This document shows positions 6,271 to 7,235 of a stretch of DNA of 7,235 bases, one piece after another (position 1 is the stretch's first letter; the number at the start of each line of letters is the position of its first letter). The stretch is taken from contig CANDYN010000055.1 in NCBI GenBank assembly GCA_947424985.1, positions 1 through 7,235 of the forward strand. The letters run 5' to 3'. The notes beneath the pieces are model-generated. The model searched no databases, was not told the DNA's origin, and worked only from the letters and a program-made list of their open reading frames with translations. A program made the position numbers and the translations under genes. The stretch comes from Rickettsiales bacterium (GTDB taxonomy: Bacteria; Pseudomonadota; Alphaproteobacteria; Rickettsiales; Deianiraeaceae).

Positions 6271-6290
6271 AAATTTCAGATTTGAAATTT
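6271..6290. promoter_or_regulatory. Perfect 8-bp inverted repeat just before the tail protein start codon
   Basis: AAATTTCA (6271-6278) and TGAAATTT (6283-6290) are exact inverse complements around the 4-base centre GATT. The element ends two bases from the ATG at 6269, where a ribosome-binding site would be expected and none is seen. It could be a repressor operator or an RNA hairpin that hides the start. The stem has a single G-C pair, so a hairpin would be weak. It is not followed by a T run in the direction of the tail gene, so it does not look like a terminator. Confidence 0.4.
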
Positions 6291-6326
6291 CATTAAGGAT
6301 TAAAAAAATTTCCGGAAGCAAAAAAA

Positions 6327-7235
6327 TTAATTTTTCCTCTTCATCGCCTTCTCTTCTATCTCCTTTTGTATATGCAGATAAATATCTCTTTCGCTCTTTC
6401 CTTTAATTAATGCCTTCCCGATTTGTAAATATTTATTCAAAGTATCTTTGTATTCCTGTTTTGGATTGTCAAAATACATATTAGCATACAAGGCAGCATA
6501 GTTCATAACAATATAAAAATTGCTCTCCCTCATAACGCTTGGAACTGAATCAAGGATGGTCTTTGCCTCATTAAATTTTTTGATATCAATATAGCAAGCC
6601 GATAAATTCATTTTATTTATCACGCTTTTGTTATCCAACTCATGAACTTTTTCGCAATAAGGCGTTGCATCTTTTAATTTCGATAAGGCTATATTTGCGC
6701 TACAAAGACCGAAATATACATCAATATATAAAGCATTTTTAATATTGGCATCTTTTGTACTAAACTTATCCTGCTTTGGTATCATTGCATCTTTTAATTG
6801 CCACTGAGTATCTGAAACTTTATCTAAAATCGATTCCCCTTTTTTATAATCATTAATTGCCTTTTGCATAGACTCAAGTTTTTGATAAATCCCTGCCCTT
6901 TGTAAATAAAGTGATGCAATATAAACATTATCATCAATTGTATTGAACATTATTGCACTTGACATATCCTTAGCAGCCTCTTGATATCTTTCAAGTCTCA
7001 AATAAACTCCACCACGAAGAGAATAAACTCCGGCATTCTTTGGATTGATTTTAATTACGTGTGAGTAGCTTTGAATAGCTTTCTCGTATTCGGAAAAAAT
7101 CGAATAAATGCTTCCTTGAAACACATAAGCCTGAACCTTGTCTTTTGAGATAATCGTTAGCTTGTGAGCACAGTCAAAAGCCTTATCCTTGTCTTTACTT
7201 TGAGCAAATTTTACACATTCCTCCATTGAAACGTC
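6327..7235 (-). CDS. TPR-repeat protein, amino end probably beyond the window edge
   Basis: An open frame of at least 299 residues from the ATG at 7226, which continues open (Asp-Val-Ser) to the window edge at 7235. That ATG may therefore be an internal Met. It is built from tetratricopeptide repeats, helical hairpins that bind other proteins. Clear units are AYVFQGSIYSIFSEYEKAIQ (from about 33), VYSLRGGVYLRLERYQEAAK (67-86), LYLQRAGIYQKLESMQKAIN (106-125), VYFGLCSANIALSKLKDATP (170-189) and NLSACYIDIKKFNEAKTILD (207-226). Less regular helices and a basic end (MKRKN) follow. Paired cysteines near the start (Cys4, Cys19) and a likely missing leader would fit an exported protein, but this is a guess. 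The partner and function are unknown. It lies 57 bases upstream of the tail protein gene on the same strand, with no clear terminator between them. Confidence 0.8.
   Translation of the reverse strand, partial: DVSMEECVKFAQSKDKDKAFDCAHKLTIISKDKVQAYVFQGSIYSIFSEYEKAIQSYSHVIKINPKNAGVYSLRGGVYLRLERYQEAAKDMSSAIMFNTIDDNVYIASLYLQRAGIYQKLESMQKAINDYKKGESILDKVSDTQWQLKDAMIPKQDKFSTKDANIKNALYIDVYFGLCSANIALSKLKDATPYCEKVHELDNKSVINKMNLSACYIDIKKFNEAKTILDSVPSVMRESNFYIVMNYAALYANMYFDNPKQEYKDTLNKYLQIGKALIKGKSERDIYLHIQKEIEEKAMKRKN

Noticed and set aside
5534..6285. Plus-strand open frames (5534-5719, 5722-5937, 6055-6285) opposite the tail protein gene
   Set aside because: All three are antisense to a recognised collar-domain protein, are short, and contain reflections of its repeats and Gly linker.
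6310..6335. Palindromes TTCCGGAA (6310-6317) and AAAAATTAATTTTT (6322-6335) as a terminator of the TPR gene
   Set aside because: Neither has a loop; the second covers the stop codon and is pure A/T. They do not form a convincing intrinsic terminator.

Overview
The window looks like a piece of chromosome from an AT-rich alphaproteobacterium. A Rickettsiales-type intracellular or symbiotic lineage is most likely. This is inferred from a strong A/T bias by eye, poor Shine-Dalgarno sequences, and protein character. The SdhC amino end (KRPTSPHLSIYK) and the RluC amino end (LTQG..CKYLRKK) resemble my recollection of the Rickettsia proteins. The DUF2793-like segment of the tail protein is an alphaproteobacterial phage / gene-transfer-agent type domain. 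No rRNA, tRNA, CRISPR array, insertion sequence or transposase was seen.

Left part (1-1369, minus strand): a tight run reads sdhC, then a LysE/RhtB-type exporter, then the start of dnaB, which leaves the window at base 1. The gaps are one base each, so these are probably co-transcribed although functionally unrelated. The SdhC is odd: the heme-ligand His, the second His and the Asp of the family's YH...GIRH...D helix are Asn, Tyr and Ser. No sdhD, sdhA or sdhB lies beside it.

Middle (1370-3443, plus strand): a 71-bp AT-rich divergent spacer precedes pheS (phenylalanyl-tRNA synthetase alpha chain). pheS overlaps by one base (TAATG) an RluC-type 23S rRNA pseudouridine synthase gene. pheT does not follow pheS. 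The rluC gene converges on the next gene, and the two stop codons share a TTAA.

Right part (3440-7235, minus strand): reading leftward from the right edge there is a TPR-repeat protein whose frame is open at the edge. Next is a phage tail-collar protein with an alphaproteobacterial DUF2793-like head. Then comes a WecA/WbpL-like polyprenyl-phosphate sugar-1-phosphate transferase, which would start a surface glycan. Last is an unrecognised protein with three membrane helices and a charged coiled-coil tail, preceded by a near-consensus promoter (TTGACT, 17 bp, TATAAT). The lone tail-fibre-like protein with no other phage genes nearby is the most interesting object here. It may be a domesticated adhesin or a relic of a gene transfer agent.

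The window shows mainly housekeeping genes in an unusual order plus one orphan tail protein. I do not see a complete novel defence or mobile system.
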